Source of the DNA: Haemonchus contortus
Lineage: Eukaryota > Nematoda > Chromadorea > Rhabditida > Trichostrongylidae
Length of the DNA stretch: 64,000 nucleotides
Assembly: GCA_000469685.2 (NCBI GenBank)
Contig: LS997564.1
Coordinates: forward strand, 16,722,435 to 16,786,434
Direction of reading: 5' to 3'
Translations under genes and position numbers: made by a program
The notes under the pieces: generated by a model
Seen by the model: only the letters and a program-made list of their open reading frames with translations
What the model was told of the DNA's origin: nothing
Databases searched by the model: none
In this document: piece by piece, positions 1-11,940 of the stretch
How the letters are laid out: each line of letters opens with the position of its first letter
Position numbering within the stretch: the first letter of the stretch is position 1

Positions 1-819
1 GGTCGAACTGCGAGCCTTTCCTGCTTTAGTTGAGGACAGTTTTCTGTCGTGGCAACCATAAAAGTCTTGTGACACGTTGTACCATCTTTCCAGCTTTCAA
101 TATAGAAATCTTGTCGTGGGTCGCGTTTTCGAAAGAGGAGTTCATGCTAAGTATAATGAGTTGATCTTCAATGGGAGCTCCTTGAGTCCCAATTCGACTG
201 ATGACATCCATCGCAAGAAAACGTAGAATCACGACAGTTGATAAAACCGATTCAACCTGAATTATCACTCCCCTTGGTGAAAGAAGACTTCCCTTAAACA
301 AAGCGATTTTTGAGGTCATTCTTAACAATTCGGGAAAGCTGAAAAACTAAGGATGAAAAGAATGCCCAGCCCTTCTGAAGACTGTCCTCGTGAAGACTTC
401 TTTTTTCGAAAACTGCTTTACCATCTGGTAGAGGATGTTTTTGTTGCCAGAGCACTCTACGAGTGGTGATTTTCCTGCAGCTGCTCATGATAGACGTTTA
501 GAAGCGGTCACTTCCCATGTTTTTCTTCAACCGCGAAATTTCCATAGCGGGAAGCAATTAGAGAAAAACAGATTCTGCTAACAGAAATCAATTGCATTGG
601 CCATTCAAAACTGATTCATGATAGTTTATAACCTTTGCCGCTTCGCGTTCGAAGTCGTGGTCAGGTAGTTGTCGAGGAACTGGAGGGATGGCAGCCTCTG
701 TTTCTGAGTCCAACTTACTGTCCACCTGTGACCGCGGTTAAATTCGTTCTTCCGCATTAAGTTGCACGCTGGGAGCCTCGGTATATTAAGTCTTGATTAC
801 TGCATTCTTGATGACGCCA
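1..819. repeat. Flank of segmental-duplication copy 1 (unidentified sequence)
   Basis: This stretch matches 11941-12779 over most of its length with many substitutions and small indels. Shared landmarks are the guanine-rich start near 1 and the TCTGGTAGAGGATGTTTTTG motif near 424. It lies directly upstream of an RTE relic in both places, so it belongs to the duplicated unit. Both strands contain only short interrupted reading frames. I do not recognise a protein in it. The repeat probably continues to the left beyond the window. Confidence 0.7.
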
Positions 820-3605
820 TACCTAGTACGACGTCATCGAACTTGCGGAGGCGAGAAGGGATGGCCCGCTATTTGAAATTGAAGAAGAACGGTTTCTTGG
901 AACATGCGACAGCAAATGCGCTGGCGGCGTAGGTGCCATCGTCAATACGCACTTGGCCATGAACATAGATACGTACGAGAGCTTGACAACCCGAATCGGA
1001 GGTTTGCGGTGAAGAAGATGTGGCTCAACTCCAGCTCTAACAATCCTCGTTGCCTACGCACCATTATCAAGCAACGAAGAAGAGTGGAAGCATTTTATAA
1101 GGATCTGGAGAGGCTCTACAGCGAAGACCGTTCTTTGGTCTAGGTCATCGTGTTTTCAACGCCAAGATTGCCCACAGAAACTCCAAGAGCTCCACATTGA
1201 TTATCATGGTATGGAATGGAATGAGCAAGGCGGAAGGCTGCCCGAATTTACCAGGTTGACTCACACCATCCATGGCAACTCGCAGCTCCAGAAGCCTCCT
1301 CCTTTGCAATTGTCATGTGAGTCACCTGGTGGACAGTTTCAAGAGCTTCTCTTCTCACCGTCTTCTCCGCGCTAGATTCTGATTCGCAGTGCGTGGAGAA
1401 AGAGCTGTGGAGTTTAGGAAACGAAGACCCAAGACCTTCATCAAATGGGACCACTTCGTTCCCCTTGCGGGTAAATGGGAAGATTCCGCCATCGACAGCA
1501 TCGATCAAGAATAGTTAAATAATCAAATTCGATTCGACTCGTCGAACATCGTCACGATAGTGCTAGTGGGCAATCGTAAACGAACGTCCTTGCGAAGCTG
1601 TGTAGAGAAGCGATAATCGAAGATCAGAAAGCGATAAAAGCAGTAGTCCTGGTAGAACCCGCCGAGGCTGGGAAGAGCACTCGCAAAGCCCGCCGGAGCT
1701 TGGTCAACTACAGGACCAAAACGACTTCCCTTCGTCATCCTGACGGAACAGCTACTGCATCTCGTGGAGAGATGGAGGCAACCTACAGTTTTACTCGGAT
1801 CACTCTACGGTCACGTCTACCTGCCTACCTACCATCTTAGGCGAGACGATACGCCGATTCTTCAGTTCTTCCTTCCGACATTCGACACTCCATCACGTCG
1901 ATGAAGAATAGTGCGCGGCCCGCTCCCGATAGGACCAAACTAGAACATCTAGAGAGTTGCCCACCAGTTATCGTCGGAGCTCTAGCTAGGCTCTTCACGC
2001 GGCCTGTCGGAATGCAAAGTATCCACGAAGTGGAAAACTAGCGAGACTGTGTTGTTGCACAAGAAGGGAGACCTCGAAGATATTGGCAACTACCGCATAA
2101 CCTGCTTGCTACCTGTAATCTATAAGCTTTTCTTAAGCGTCACCCTGAAAAGATTGGCAGAAATTAGATGAATCATAGCCATGCGAACGAGCAGGGCTTC
2201 GGAGAGGGTTTAATATTTATAATTGGTTACTTCCACACCATCACAAGACTTATTTATGTATCGTGAGAGTATAAAACTCGGTGTCTGTACGTCTCAGGTT
2301 CATTTATTTGAAGAAAGCCTTTGATACCGTCGAAAAAGAAGCGGTAATCAGAGCCTTGCGCAACCAGAGTGTCCGTACTCAATAGGTAAGGAGGCTTCGT
2401 TGGCTCTGAACGACCGAGATCTCGCCACACTATAAAGAGTCATCAACGTGAATGGAGGGGGTCGACAGGGCGATAACATCTCGCCCAAACTTTTCAGTGC
2501 TGCTTTCGAGAATATCATGCGTCATACAGAAGGCAAAGCATAGGAGTGAAGGCCGATGGCCGTTACGTTCATCATCTCCGCTTTGCAGACGACATCGTGC
2601 TTGTGGTACCGAACATCTAGCAGGCGGATAAAATGCTGGACGAGTTTGACAGTGACAGCGCTTTTGGATAGATGGACTTGAGATTGAGCTCGGCGAAGAC
2701 GATATTCATGCGAAACGGAATGGTGCCTGATGCTCCCATAACACTGAACGGAAGGAACATTCCTGAATGCTTCAGCTTTGTGTATTAGCGTCGCGAAATC
2801 ATTGTGATCAAAGACCTAGCACCTACCCTTTGCAGCCGACATCGTGTTTATAACACCCAGCGGGCGGAACGCTGATGAACGCTAGCCAGGTTTGCGAGTG
2901 CTTTTGAGAAGATCTTCTTGAAACTGGACTTAAGGAAGCTGATGTTTATGAGAAACGGATTGGTAGTTCCTTTTACGCTGAGCGGATCGAACATCTCTGA
3001 ATGCTCTGGCTATGTGTATCTTGGTCGAAAAGCCAAGATGGTGAACGACCTACATAGCTCCAGAGTTGAGCATAAGAAAACGTGCTGCGTGGGAAGCATT
3101 TAGAAACGTCGAGAGTAGAGAAGAAGGCAAAAAAACGTCCGGTTCGCTTACGTTTTCGACACTGCGGTCGTTCCTGCTCCGACATGCGTCTTAGAGACTT
3201 ATACTCTACGAGAGCACGTTAAGACTGCAGTGAGCGTCATTAAAGTAAGATGCTAGAAAGTTTCCTCTACACGCGAGTGCAGAAGAGAATACGAAGTTCT
3301 GACCCACGCCAACGAATGAAGATTAGGGATGCCGATGCTTACTCCAAAATCAGGTTTGTCGGACACGTAATGCGATAAAGTGATGACCGTTCCACCAGGG
3401 CCGTTACTGACTCGATCTCTCGAGAGGTCAAACGAACACGAGGGCGGCAGCCAGCGCGTTGTTAAGACTTCTTCACGAAAGCTCTGAACACGAGGACTGT
3501 TTTACCCCATGTGCCCTGAGTAATTATGATCCACTACTGGACTACTCTGGTTCGCGACAGGGACGAATGGAGACGTTAATGGCGCCCGCTCGATCAGCTG
3601 TACGG
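820..3605 (+). pseudogene. Decayed RTE-type non-LTR retrotransposon (copy 1 relic)
   Basis: The sequence runs parallel to the intact RTE ORF at 60604-63906, beginning within the endonuclease domain (about 61165 of the intact copy) and ending at its C-terminus. Recognisable stretches include the endonuclease segment near 890-1140, the reverse-transcriptase region near 2280-2600 (remnant of the FADD box near 2582) and the C-terminal segment near 3350-3590. Stop codons and frameshifts are spread throughout, so it cannot encode a protein. A segment near 2900-3100 appears to repeat part of the RT region. Being far more diverged than the copy at the right edge, it is an old insertion that was already in place when the surrounding unit was duplicated. 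Confidence 0.85.
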
Positions 3606-4731
3606 CAGGTGATATAAATGATACAGTGGCCGTTGACCACTGACCTCAAGTCGGAAACATCCCTTCCATGCTTCCATGTTCGAATAATTTCAATCCCATA
3701 TTCTCTTTCACCCGGGCCATGCACAAGGGATGTTTGACCTTCCGAACATATCATTCGATCCATGAATTGTGCAACATATGCGAATCTCATTTTGTTGTAG
3801 TTTCGACATATCTTACTATATGAATCATACTGAATACACTAAAGTAACTTTGCAGGATAATCCGGAGCCAAGATGGATGTGAAGGGAATCAACTAGAATT
3901 TACACGACATCAATGTCAGGCTTTATTACATATCTCAGTTTTTATATTTCACAAAAAAATTAGCAAACCGATTAGTTTATCTTTTTACGATGTTTTGACA
4001 ACAAATAAAACAAGCATTCATAGCAACTTGTTTCAAGACTTATGGAAAAAACAATGTTGCAGCTAATAAATAGTATTGTATGAGGTGGTGAACCGAAGGC
4101 AAAGCAGATAAGGGACTTCATAGTGAAGTGAAAGTTTGGGAGTTTCATTGAGAATTATGAAAACTTGTGAATTGAAATGATCACTAGTACTCCTTGCTCA
4201 AAACAATCGCAGAAGTAAATTCAGAATGGAAAATGTAATGGCGCAAATTCAAAAACCCACCTTATGAGGAGATGTTCCAAAATCAATCTGTTTTTTTATA
4301 TAAAGAAGACGAATCTACTACAACAAAATCTAATGAAAGCTCATTTCATGTGTGGTTCATAAGGATCAGCTTCGCCAAATGAGAAAAGAAGTAATGAATT
4401 GAGCTTCGGCATCATTCAGCGTCTCCTAACTGAAGTCTACAATAACAGTTGTGCTTTCAAACTGATTTCGAATAAAACGCAAGGTGTGTCCGTTTATGGC
4501 CGCGGAATCCTCACGTCTCATACACTGAATGAAAGATAAAGAGCCCTTGAATGTTTGCTACCCGAAACAGCCAGCCAAACAGGCTCAGGTAAATACAAAG
4601 GATTAGAGGTTATATATTATTCAGGTAAGCGACCGTGAGGCTGGGTGAAGCAAGCAGCAAGTAAGACTAGATTGGTTCAAAACTGGTTCTGAAAACGCTG
4701 AAACCTGGTTCGATTCTGAATGGTAATGAAT
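3606..4731. other. Non-coding part of duplicated unit, copy 1
   Basis: This matches about 17240-18020 and the inverse of about 23570-24350, with extra AT-rich sequence near 3945-4100 that the other copies lack. I see no convincing gene. The alignment to copies 2 and 3 is what reveals the two insertions immediately downstream. Confidence 0.7.
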
Positions 4732-4742
4732 AATTTTCCGAG

Positions 4743-5823
4743 AATTTTGAAACACTGCTATCTCTGAGCTTCATTTAGACTTCTTGTCGTTTTCTGTACT
4801 TTTCAAAGCTCTTTACCCATAAGGAACACCTATGGTATAGAAAAAAGTGCCTCGTCGAACATCTTGTTGCATTCTAGAAGCGCACATCCTATTTATATGA
4901 AGGCAAACGTTGTGCGGAATTTTTTGAAAACGAAGGAGAAGCTTGGGACGCGAAAGGATTCAGTTGTTGATGCTAAAATTGAAAGTATCCTCGAAAGCAA
5001 CGGATACTTCGAAGGCAATACAAGGACCTGGTACCGCACAGGACGGCTGATGGTGTAAGCCTCATCGTGCCTTTTGTCAACGACAAAATGGCACGTGAGG
5101 TAAACCGCGTCGTCAAAAACTCCCAGCTTCCCATTCGACTTGTTTTCCGACCTCTCCCTACACTGAAGGATCTCCTAACATCATCCCGAATCTACGAAAG
5201 ACGCTGCCGCGAAAAGTCTTGTCGATACTGCACTTCTAAAAAGATCTGTGAACTCGAGGGCACTGTCTATTTGAGTCAATGCGGAGGATATGGAAAAAAG
5301 TACGTGGGAGAGAGCGCGAGACTACGGAAGATTCGTCTGGATGAACATAGAAGAGCGCTGGCCAATCCTGCTGCCTATCCATACAGCAGTTTTCTAGGAA
5401 CCGTACACTTAGGCATGAGAAAAAACGCTCCATCCTTCGATATGAGGGTGTTGTATAGATATTTGCTAGGCTACTGGAAAGGAAAATCATGGAGGCACGG
5501 AAAATATACCGCATCAAGCCAGAAATCAATGCGAAAGAGGAGATGCGTGACCTACTGAGACTGATTACGTGACAACACTTAGACGCCTTAGAACAAGAGC
5601 GGCGTCCGTTTTCTCTTCAAGATCCCCACAGACAAGTCAATTTCCCTTTTTCCCCAATATTCCGGTTGACTTGGTATGATGCGATGTGTTTTGTATTGTA
5701 ACTGATAGTAACTGATTGTATGCAACAATATATTGTAAGTAATTAAGGTCTGACGAAGGCATCATGTGCTCACCAATGTAAGTGAAGAGCAAAGAGCTTC
5801 GAAAAGTACACAAAACGGCAAGA
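4743..5823 (+). mobile_element. Penelope-like retroelement, 5'-truncated, with 11-bp target duplication
   Basis: The inserted block is flanked by AATTTTCCGAG at 4732-4742 and again at 5824-5834. Unit copies 2 (about 18020) and 3 (about 23540) carry the uninterrupted site, so the insertion is private to copy 1. The content is the end of a Penelope-like reverse transcriptase followed by a GIY-YIG endonuclease, as described in the nested entry. Most of the RT domain is missing, which is the usual 5' truncation. About 250 bp of AT-rich 3' sequence follows the coding part. Confidence 0.85.
4864..5572 (+). pseudogene. Penelope-like element: RT thumb plus GIY-YIG endonuclease, frameshifted
   Basis: The first frame (4864-5058) shows the RT-thumb pattern: SAHPIYMKANVVRNF, then a SNGYF box. 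A frameshift near 5050 moves coding to the next frame (5067 onward). That frame contains the linker with CREKSCRYC-type cysteines and then the GIY-YIG core: TVYLSQC (GIY equivalent), KKYVGES (YIG equivalent) and RLDEHRRAL with the catalytic Arg and Glu region. A second frameshift near 5470 is needed to read the conserved tail RKIMEARKIYRIKPEINAKE and the stop at 5570-5572. In Penelope-like elements this nuclease nicks the target for reverse transcription. With two frameshifts and no RT fingers or palm, this copy is inactive. A cellular GIY-YIG gene is unlikely given the adjacent RT thumb. Confidence 0.82.
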
Positions 5824-5834
5824 ATTTTCCGAGT

Positions 5835-5910
5835 ATTAATAAGGAAGGTTAAGCACAGGTACTGGACCAGCTGTTCTTGTGCCTGATAGCAGACTGTATC
5901 TAGTCTGCTC
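5835..5910. other. Short unit segment between two insertions, copy 1
   Basis: This segment matches about 18030-18100 in copy 2. Its right end is the AGTCTGCTC sequence (5902-5910) that is duplicated around the following MITE. Confidence 0.6.
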
Positions 5911-6305
5911 GGGTGTGGTGCGATTCACGCGCCAATATAATGAGGTCATCGGACAAAACACGCTAAAACATCATTCTTACCATCATAACGGAAGTTATAA
6001 GAACTTATAAGTAGAATAAGTGAAGAAATGACCAACTATGCACGTTTACAGATGGATTGCGTTTACTAGGATCGAAAAAATTGAAGTTATTCTTATTTTG
6101 CACGTTTGACTAGTAAATTGTTGACCTATGAGGTGAATTCTCAGTTTCGAAGGGGCATTTTTGCCATAGTAAAGAGATTCGCTCTATTCATGGTGAAGCC
6201 GTGAACTACTGCAAATTTATTTGGTCCATCTCAACAGGAAGGTACTGAAACGAAGCTGCGTGCGCGATGACCTCATTATATTGGCGCGTGATTCGCGCGC
6301 CCCCC
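5911..6305. mobile_element. 395-bp MITE with long TIRs and 9-bp target duplication
   Basis: The ends are imperfect terminal inverted repeats of about 41 bp. The inner 28 bp or so, including CGCGCCAATATAATGAGGTC at 5929, recur in inverse near 6269-6292. AGTCTGCTC flanks both sides (5902-5910 and 6306-6314). Unit copies 2 and 3 show one uninterrupted site (AGTCGGCTC near 18087). There is no coding capacity. A 9-bp duplication is typical of Mutator-like elements; if only 8 bp are counted, a hAT origin is possible. Confidence 0.85.
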
Positions 6306-6314
6306 AGTCTGCTC

Positions 6315-7245
6315 ACCACGTTGCAAAAGTTCTTATATTTGTGTGTGGTAAGAGTCCCTAATAGATACTACTAAAGTCAAAAGGGTGCACAAAAGAAATT
6401 TCTAGATTACTACATTTCTAGATCTGCCTCAGAAAAGCTTACTGAAACAAGAAACTATTCAGGAACAGTGACGCTGGAACATAAAGCAAGACTATCCACA
6501 ACTACTTCAGCCCAATTAAGAAGTCAAAAAACTCTATCCTAAGCTCAACTACTCCATACAGTGTATTTCTGCAGCTATAACTGCTCTGAAGCCCTTCCTC
6601 TGTGTAATGAATAATATGATACTTGATAGTCTGCAGTAATAAAAAGCTTCTCAAGAGTCCGTTCAAAGAGGGACTCCGTCAAAGCCAAAGTAACAGAAGA
6701 AGATCCCATAGATAGAAAGTAGTAGAGAAAAAGAATAAGAAAAGGATAAGAATTGAGGACCCTGCTACAGCGCGGGATTAATACCAGGGAGAAGAAGAAA
6801 AGGAAGTACATGAGTGGACGAGAGCGCATCGAACTGAACAAGGAAAAAAGTGATGATCATATCAGTAAGTGTAATCAAGTGTTAAAATGTTTCAATAAAA
6901 ACTAGTTTTGGTGCCTTCTCCCCGTGAAGCCCTGTGTAAAGTTTGTAGTGCAGTGCCCTTGTGATCCCTTATGTTTACGGTCACTCCGCTGTTAGAATCC
7001 ATTTGAGCTTGTGTCAAGCATAAGGCCTTGAAGGTCCTTTCCAGCGATTTGTGCGGGACTGGTCCCAACGCCTGAAAGACAGAAGCAAAAAAACTCTTAT
7101 GAGCCTTGCCTCGGTCTACTACAATGTAGCTGGAAGATTTTGAGAGACTGGAAAAATGGCATCCAAATGACAGGGTGCGGTATTTTGGTGCCACCCTCAT
7201 CAAATAACCATGTTTTTCTTTAACCGAAGATTTATTGCACAAGCA
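6315..7245. other. 3' flank of the CAP gene, copy 1
   Basis: This matches 18115-18991 in copy 2 and the inverse of 22570-23450 in copy 3. It begins right after the stop codon of the minus-strand CAP gene. The inverse AATAAA near 7231-7236 is the likely poly(A) signal for that gene. I see no other gene. Confidence 0.6.
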
Positions 7246-9526
7246 TTAAGGAGCAATACAAAGTCCTTCATCTTTGCTACAGGTGCAACCAGCACATTGA
7301 CAGTCTTCGTCAGCTGTGCACGGATCTCCAATCGTATAAATAAGTTCACCGATGAAGTTTCCTCTGAAATTCTATTAGAAGGGTGGAACCTTTACGAAAA
7401 TAGTCTGTTTGATTTGCTTGTCCTTACGTACTTACCCAGGGTTGTATTCGCATACTGCAAGTGTAGCGGCACCATTCCAACAGGACAAAATTCCACAGCC
7501 AATCTGGTTGCTCGATTGCCAGGCCAACTAGAACAACAGAAGTAACAACTTTTCTGCTGACTCTGTGCTGAAACTTCTGTTCTCACCTGGGTGTATTCCT
7601 GTATTTCGTTCTGATTGAAAACTGCCATACTAAAAACGTTATCTTGAGGTGACCGTATTTCTGTAGCTCGTTGAACCAGGCCTCGACACTCAGAAAAGAG
7701 ATCGATAGTGGTTTCTAAAGAAGATACAATTTCTACCTTATTATGACCTCTGCTGCGGCTTCTGTCTTGTTAATAGACGGCGATAATGAGTGCACATTAT
7801 AACCCCATTGGTTGTTTTGCGCGACAGAGTTGGAACCTAGCGTGCAATCCTTCGCCCACTGCACTGCATTGGCTTCAATGTCGCAATTGTAGCTCTATAA
7901 CAGTTCTTTGCATCATAGCAATCGTTTGGTTCGTTTTATGAAAGTGGATAGGACAAGTAGGATAGGCTCGGTTTTAGGGCTAGAGGTGCTCCAAATCATA
8001 ATAATGAAAGAAAGGCATCATAGAATCATACCACTTTCATCATTCTGGCCGCTTTCGGAGCGAACCCTCCAAGATTGTTGTGGGCTAGTCCTCTAGCTAT
8101 GAGGGATCTGAATAGTTCCGAATAATAGTGCCATTTTAATCGATTTTTCGCCTCGGACATACCTATACTCATTGTGTTTGTCGACAAACATCTGCCTAGC
8201 TTCGTCCGTCATTCCAGTATTAAGCCCAGGACATACACCACCTAAAAGACTCCAGAATTAGAAACAGTTAGCCCGAAAATAGAAAATCTTTCCTTGTGTA
8301 ACAAACCCGTCTTGGAATTCCTATCGTAGGGTTTCGTGCTTGTTTTCTCTGTTGTCGATGGCATATACGTTACTGTAGCGTATCCTGGGGGGATACATAG
8401 GGCCTCATCTCTACTGCAAGTGCAGCCGGTGCATTGGCAGTCTTCATCAGTTGTGCACGGATCTCCTATGTCGTAAATCAATTGGTTGAGCATATTTCCT
8501 CTGCAACTTGATTTTCGAAGAAAGGGTTGAAAGTGGGGGCTTCACTACTGGTGCCCTCTCGACTTACGCAGGGTTGTACTCGCATCCTACAAGTGTCATG
8601 CTTGGGCACCATTCAACTGCGCAACCTATTTTGTCACTCGATTGCCAGGCCACCTGCAAGGTCGGTGATCAATTTTTCCGACACAAATCACTTCGCGCGG
8701 CTTGGGAGTCTGGAATCACCTGTGTGTAGTGACCAACACCACGATTGAAAACTTCCATAGTCAAGATATTATCATCTGGCACACCATACATCTTTAATTC
8801 CCAGAACCAATCCTGGACGCTCTGAAAGTGTGAAACCTTTTTCGAGAAAGGCGCAATCGAGCCCGAAATTCTAACATTTATAGCAGACTCCGTCTTGCTG
8901 AAATTAGTCGCTGATGTCATCCATAGGTTTTGCCCCCAATTGTCTCTTTGGGCAAACGAGTCATGTTCGAATATGCACTCTTTTGCATAAGCTGCCATAT
9001 TTGCTTCTACTTCGCAGTCGTAACTCTAAAAACTGCTGAACTAGAATTAATTTAGATACATTGCTCGGAGGAGATCAAAAAGGTAAACGAAATAATCATC
9101 AAGTAAGCGAGGCTACAGTGTCATACCACTTTTAGCATTCGGGCTGCTTTCGGAGCAAATCCTCCAAGTTTGTTTTTCCCCTGTCCTTTAGCAATAAGAG
9201 ATCTGAAGAACTTGCTCGTCGCACCGGTACTACGATGTCATAGATCTATTATTATCTAGACACTACGACCAACCGGTACTCATTGTGCTTATCAACGAAA
9301 ATCTGCCTAATTTCATCGGTCATGCCATTGTCAGATGAGGGGCAGAACGCAGCTAAAAAGTTCTTCAACTACCGAAATTTAATTTGAGGGTTTCAAAGCA
9401 CCGGGGAGATCTTACCCTCCAGGCATGATGGACTCAGGAGCACCTGAATGACATTCTTGAAGAAAGCTTATTTTGCTATCAGAAATTAAAACTCACCAGG
9501 ATGGCAATTGAGGTAGATAATTGCAT
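7246..9526 (-). pseudogene. Two-domain CAP/SCP secreted protein (ASP-like); second domain disrupted
   Basis: Twelve exons can be placed: 9497-9526, 9416-9443, 9274-9352, 9127-9202, 8720-9025, 8568-8653, 8307-8500, 8163-8241, 8032-8107, 7587-7894, 7436-7527 and 7246-7363. Exons 1-2 encode a signal peptide (MQLSTSIAIL...). Domain 1 (exons 3-6) is intact, with KHNEYR and GHYTQ. Exon 7 gives a cysteine-rich tail (GDPCTTDEDC) and a Thr/Ser-rich linker that splices in frame to domain 2 (CPGLNTGMTDE, DKHNEYR). Exon 12 repeats the cysteine-rich tail and stop. Exon 10, which should carry the core of domain 2, has an in-frame stop at 7733-7735, needs frameshifts, and reads EYTQ where GHYTQ is expected. 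Double CAP proteins are known in hookworms (ASP-1 type, secreted). A product truncated after domain 1 could still be made. An in-frame exon I did not recognise is the main alternative to pseudogene status. Confidence 0.75.
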
Positions 9527-9885
9527 ACCTCTCGAACGGCTGTGAATGTCCGCAGCACACAAGTGGCCTTTTATAGCTGTTGATGAATCATTTTCATGAA
9601 TATCAAGGGCACTGGCAGATAATACTTAACTTCACAATTAGTCAGAATTCATTACAAGAACAAAGAAGAAAAATCGATGTTGTCCGATTTGTGCTCGAAT
9701 ATGTTTTTTTCCTCCATTGAGAACACGGTCCAGTTTTCAAAAACACCTCGCAGTATTCAGGAAGGCGTAAATACCGTGAAAATAGGAAACAGTACACCTT
9801 TAGCATGATTTTTTGCACACAACGCATATTCAAGAACTCATGAACTGTGCGAACACTAAGCATGACATATGCACCTTCCTTGATG
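9527..9885. other. 5' flank of CAP gene, copy 1
   Basis: This region is upstream of the minus-strand CAP gene and matches 20139-20487 and the inverse of 21074-21422. Homology ends at about the same place (GCGAACACTA, near 9863) where the inverted-repeat arms of copies 2 and 3 end. It probably contains the promoter, but I could not identify a TATA box or other element with confidence. Confidence 0.5.
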
Positions 9886-11940
9886 GAACCAATTGAGAAG
9901 CGACACATTGATCGGGAATTGCACGTTCATGTTTTTTTTCCAAACAAGTTGTGCTTCCGCACATAGAAAATTGTTGGTAGAGTGGCTTTTCCGATACGCA
10001 CTGGACACCAACAGCTGAAGGTGTTGTGACTGAAAACTAACCGAGTAGATTTAGTTGATCCTTTTCTAAGGTACAACACGTAGTTGACCATCCAATTATT
10101 TGATATGCTTTGCTAAAAATTGTAACGGCGTCAAAATGTGTGCTCGAGCCCTGAAAACGAAGTTCAGTGAACGTCTGATTTGTTTCATCTGTTTGGGTCT
10201 TACCCTGATCCATCAACCTCAAAAATGTAAAAGCATCTGGTGGGTAACGAAGAATACGCCTGGGGTTTGTTAGCAAATCATCTGTCAATACCGTATTGGC
10301 GAGTTGAGGTCTGCCGAATAGTAAAGCGGTAGTGGCGTGAACACCCAAAACCTTCATCTGAGGCTTGGGTGGATCGAAGGGTTAGGTGGCATGAGAAAAT
10401 GTAATGGAAAATCTGGAACCAAGGAAAGAAAGAACGGAATGAGTGGACATATTTCGCATCAAATTGACGAAGGCAAATTTCTGGGCAAAGTTGAATACAC
10501 CCTGTAATAAAAAGTGCTCTCGCAAGCGCATAATTGACTTTGCTTGTTCATTTCTGGGGAAGAGCGAATTCAAAGCCTTGATGAAAAGCGTTCTGGCGTT
10601 TGAGAAAAAAAGGAGGTGAAAAGGCTGCGAGAAGTTAGGCTGCAGGACCACACATTACTTCTGTTCAGCCTGGGATGACCCTTTCAGATCTAGAAAGAGG
10701 GGGTTCGTGGTGGGGCGCAGTGAGACTCGATTTCGGTCAGATGAGAGTGTGGGCGGCCCTATTAGCATCACCCCACCCCCGCTCATCTATACCCACCTTT
10801 CCACTTTGGTAGGAACATGCTATCAGAAAACATTAAGCAACATCTGCATGCTCCAGTGTCCATCTAAATTGCCTATGAAATGCTCTTCATAGGGTCTGAG
10901 TAAGAGCTTTGATCTCGTGTAGGATGATCTGGCAATCGTGTGGAGCATATGACTTCGAAGGAGAGTCATGCATTCGGAATTATGTGCCCCTCATAAGGCC
11001 TACGCCATTCTCTCAAGAGAGAAGTCTTTCAAGGATGGATTGGGTTCACGATCTAGACTGAACATAACGATCTTCTACAAAGTCACTTTCACTAGTCACA
11101 CTAGTACTATTGCAGGATGACGAGGTTGTAAGTACATTAAGTAGGAAACTACTGATACTCATCATGAAGCGATAGGTCAAAAATACAACCAGCACGATGT
11201 ATGCAGTCCAGCTTTAAATATGGCATAGAAAATGAGACTCCCCTCAATCGAAAATAGCCTAGACGTTGTTAATGGTGGTCAAGGGAAACATTGAAAAACT
11301 ATAACGAGTATGGCGGAGGAGTAAATGGAAGAACTTAGCATTCATCCAAGATTTATAAGGAATTCCATGCTCGGCATCGGTTGATGATAGGAATAGAATT
11401 GATTTCCATGCATTAAGTACTGTCCACAAAGCCGTGAGATGTACGCTACAGCAGGGGTTAACCAAATGATTGCTCTCTGGGGGCCGACATTTTTCTGCTT
11501 TGGTCCCCTCATAGGTTGGCTTTTGTTCCTATAAAGATAATCATCGATAGAAGATAACGGGATTTGCATAATCATCGATAGAAGATGACGGGATTTGCAT
11601 AAGCTCACTGGAACCTTGAAGTAGATAGAAATTTCTTGTGTAGGGTTGGATATGTTGGAGTGCTGATGATACACTTCACTGTGCTAGGTATATTTCAAGC
11701 TGACTCGTTGAGTAAAAAAGGGTCCACCAATTGAGGATCTGCTTGGTTCGAAAGTCCAAGAAGTTTCCCTTGTATTAGAAGCTCTGAAAACAAACAACCT
11801 AAAGACAACAGGGAAGTTGGAGTCATATAATAGAGTCAGAAGCCAATCTCCTTTCACAAAGCGAATACAGCACTAACATTTCATTACAAATAATAGCTCG
11901 AGGAATACTTCTACTGTAAAACCGAACGCTTTGAAATAGT
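9886..11940. other. Sequence between duplication copies 1 and 2, no confirmed gene
   Basis: This is the spacer between the two direct copies. Open frames on the minus strand at 10037-10357 and 10382-10651 could be joined to exons (a possible 53-nt intron from about 10151 to 10203, with GTAAG and TTTTCAG), but I recognise no domain and the frames are short. Another minus frame at 11342-11674 contains a 31-bp tandem duplication. I list no gene here. Confidence 0.4.
11540..11601. repeat. Two-copy 31-bp tandem duplication
   Basis: The 31-bp unit starting ATCATCGATAGAAGATAACG is repeated immediately (11540-11570 and 11571-11601) with one A/G difference. It is a simple recent local duplication. 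Confidence 0.9.

Noticed and set aside
1..330. Possible coding fragment on the minus strand of the unit flank
   Set aside because: The 100-codon frame is interrupted at the equivalent place in copy 2 (11941-12216) and matches no family I recognise.
10037..10651. Possible two-exon minus-strand gene
   Set aside because: Splice-like signals exist, but the protein has no recognised domain, is Phe/Leu-rich as expected for translated AT-rich DNA, and no start or end could be fixed.
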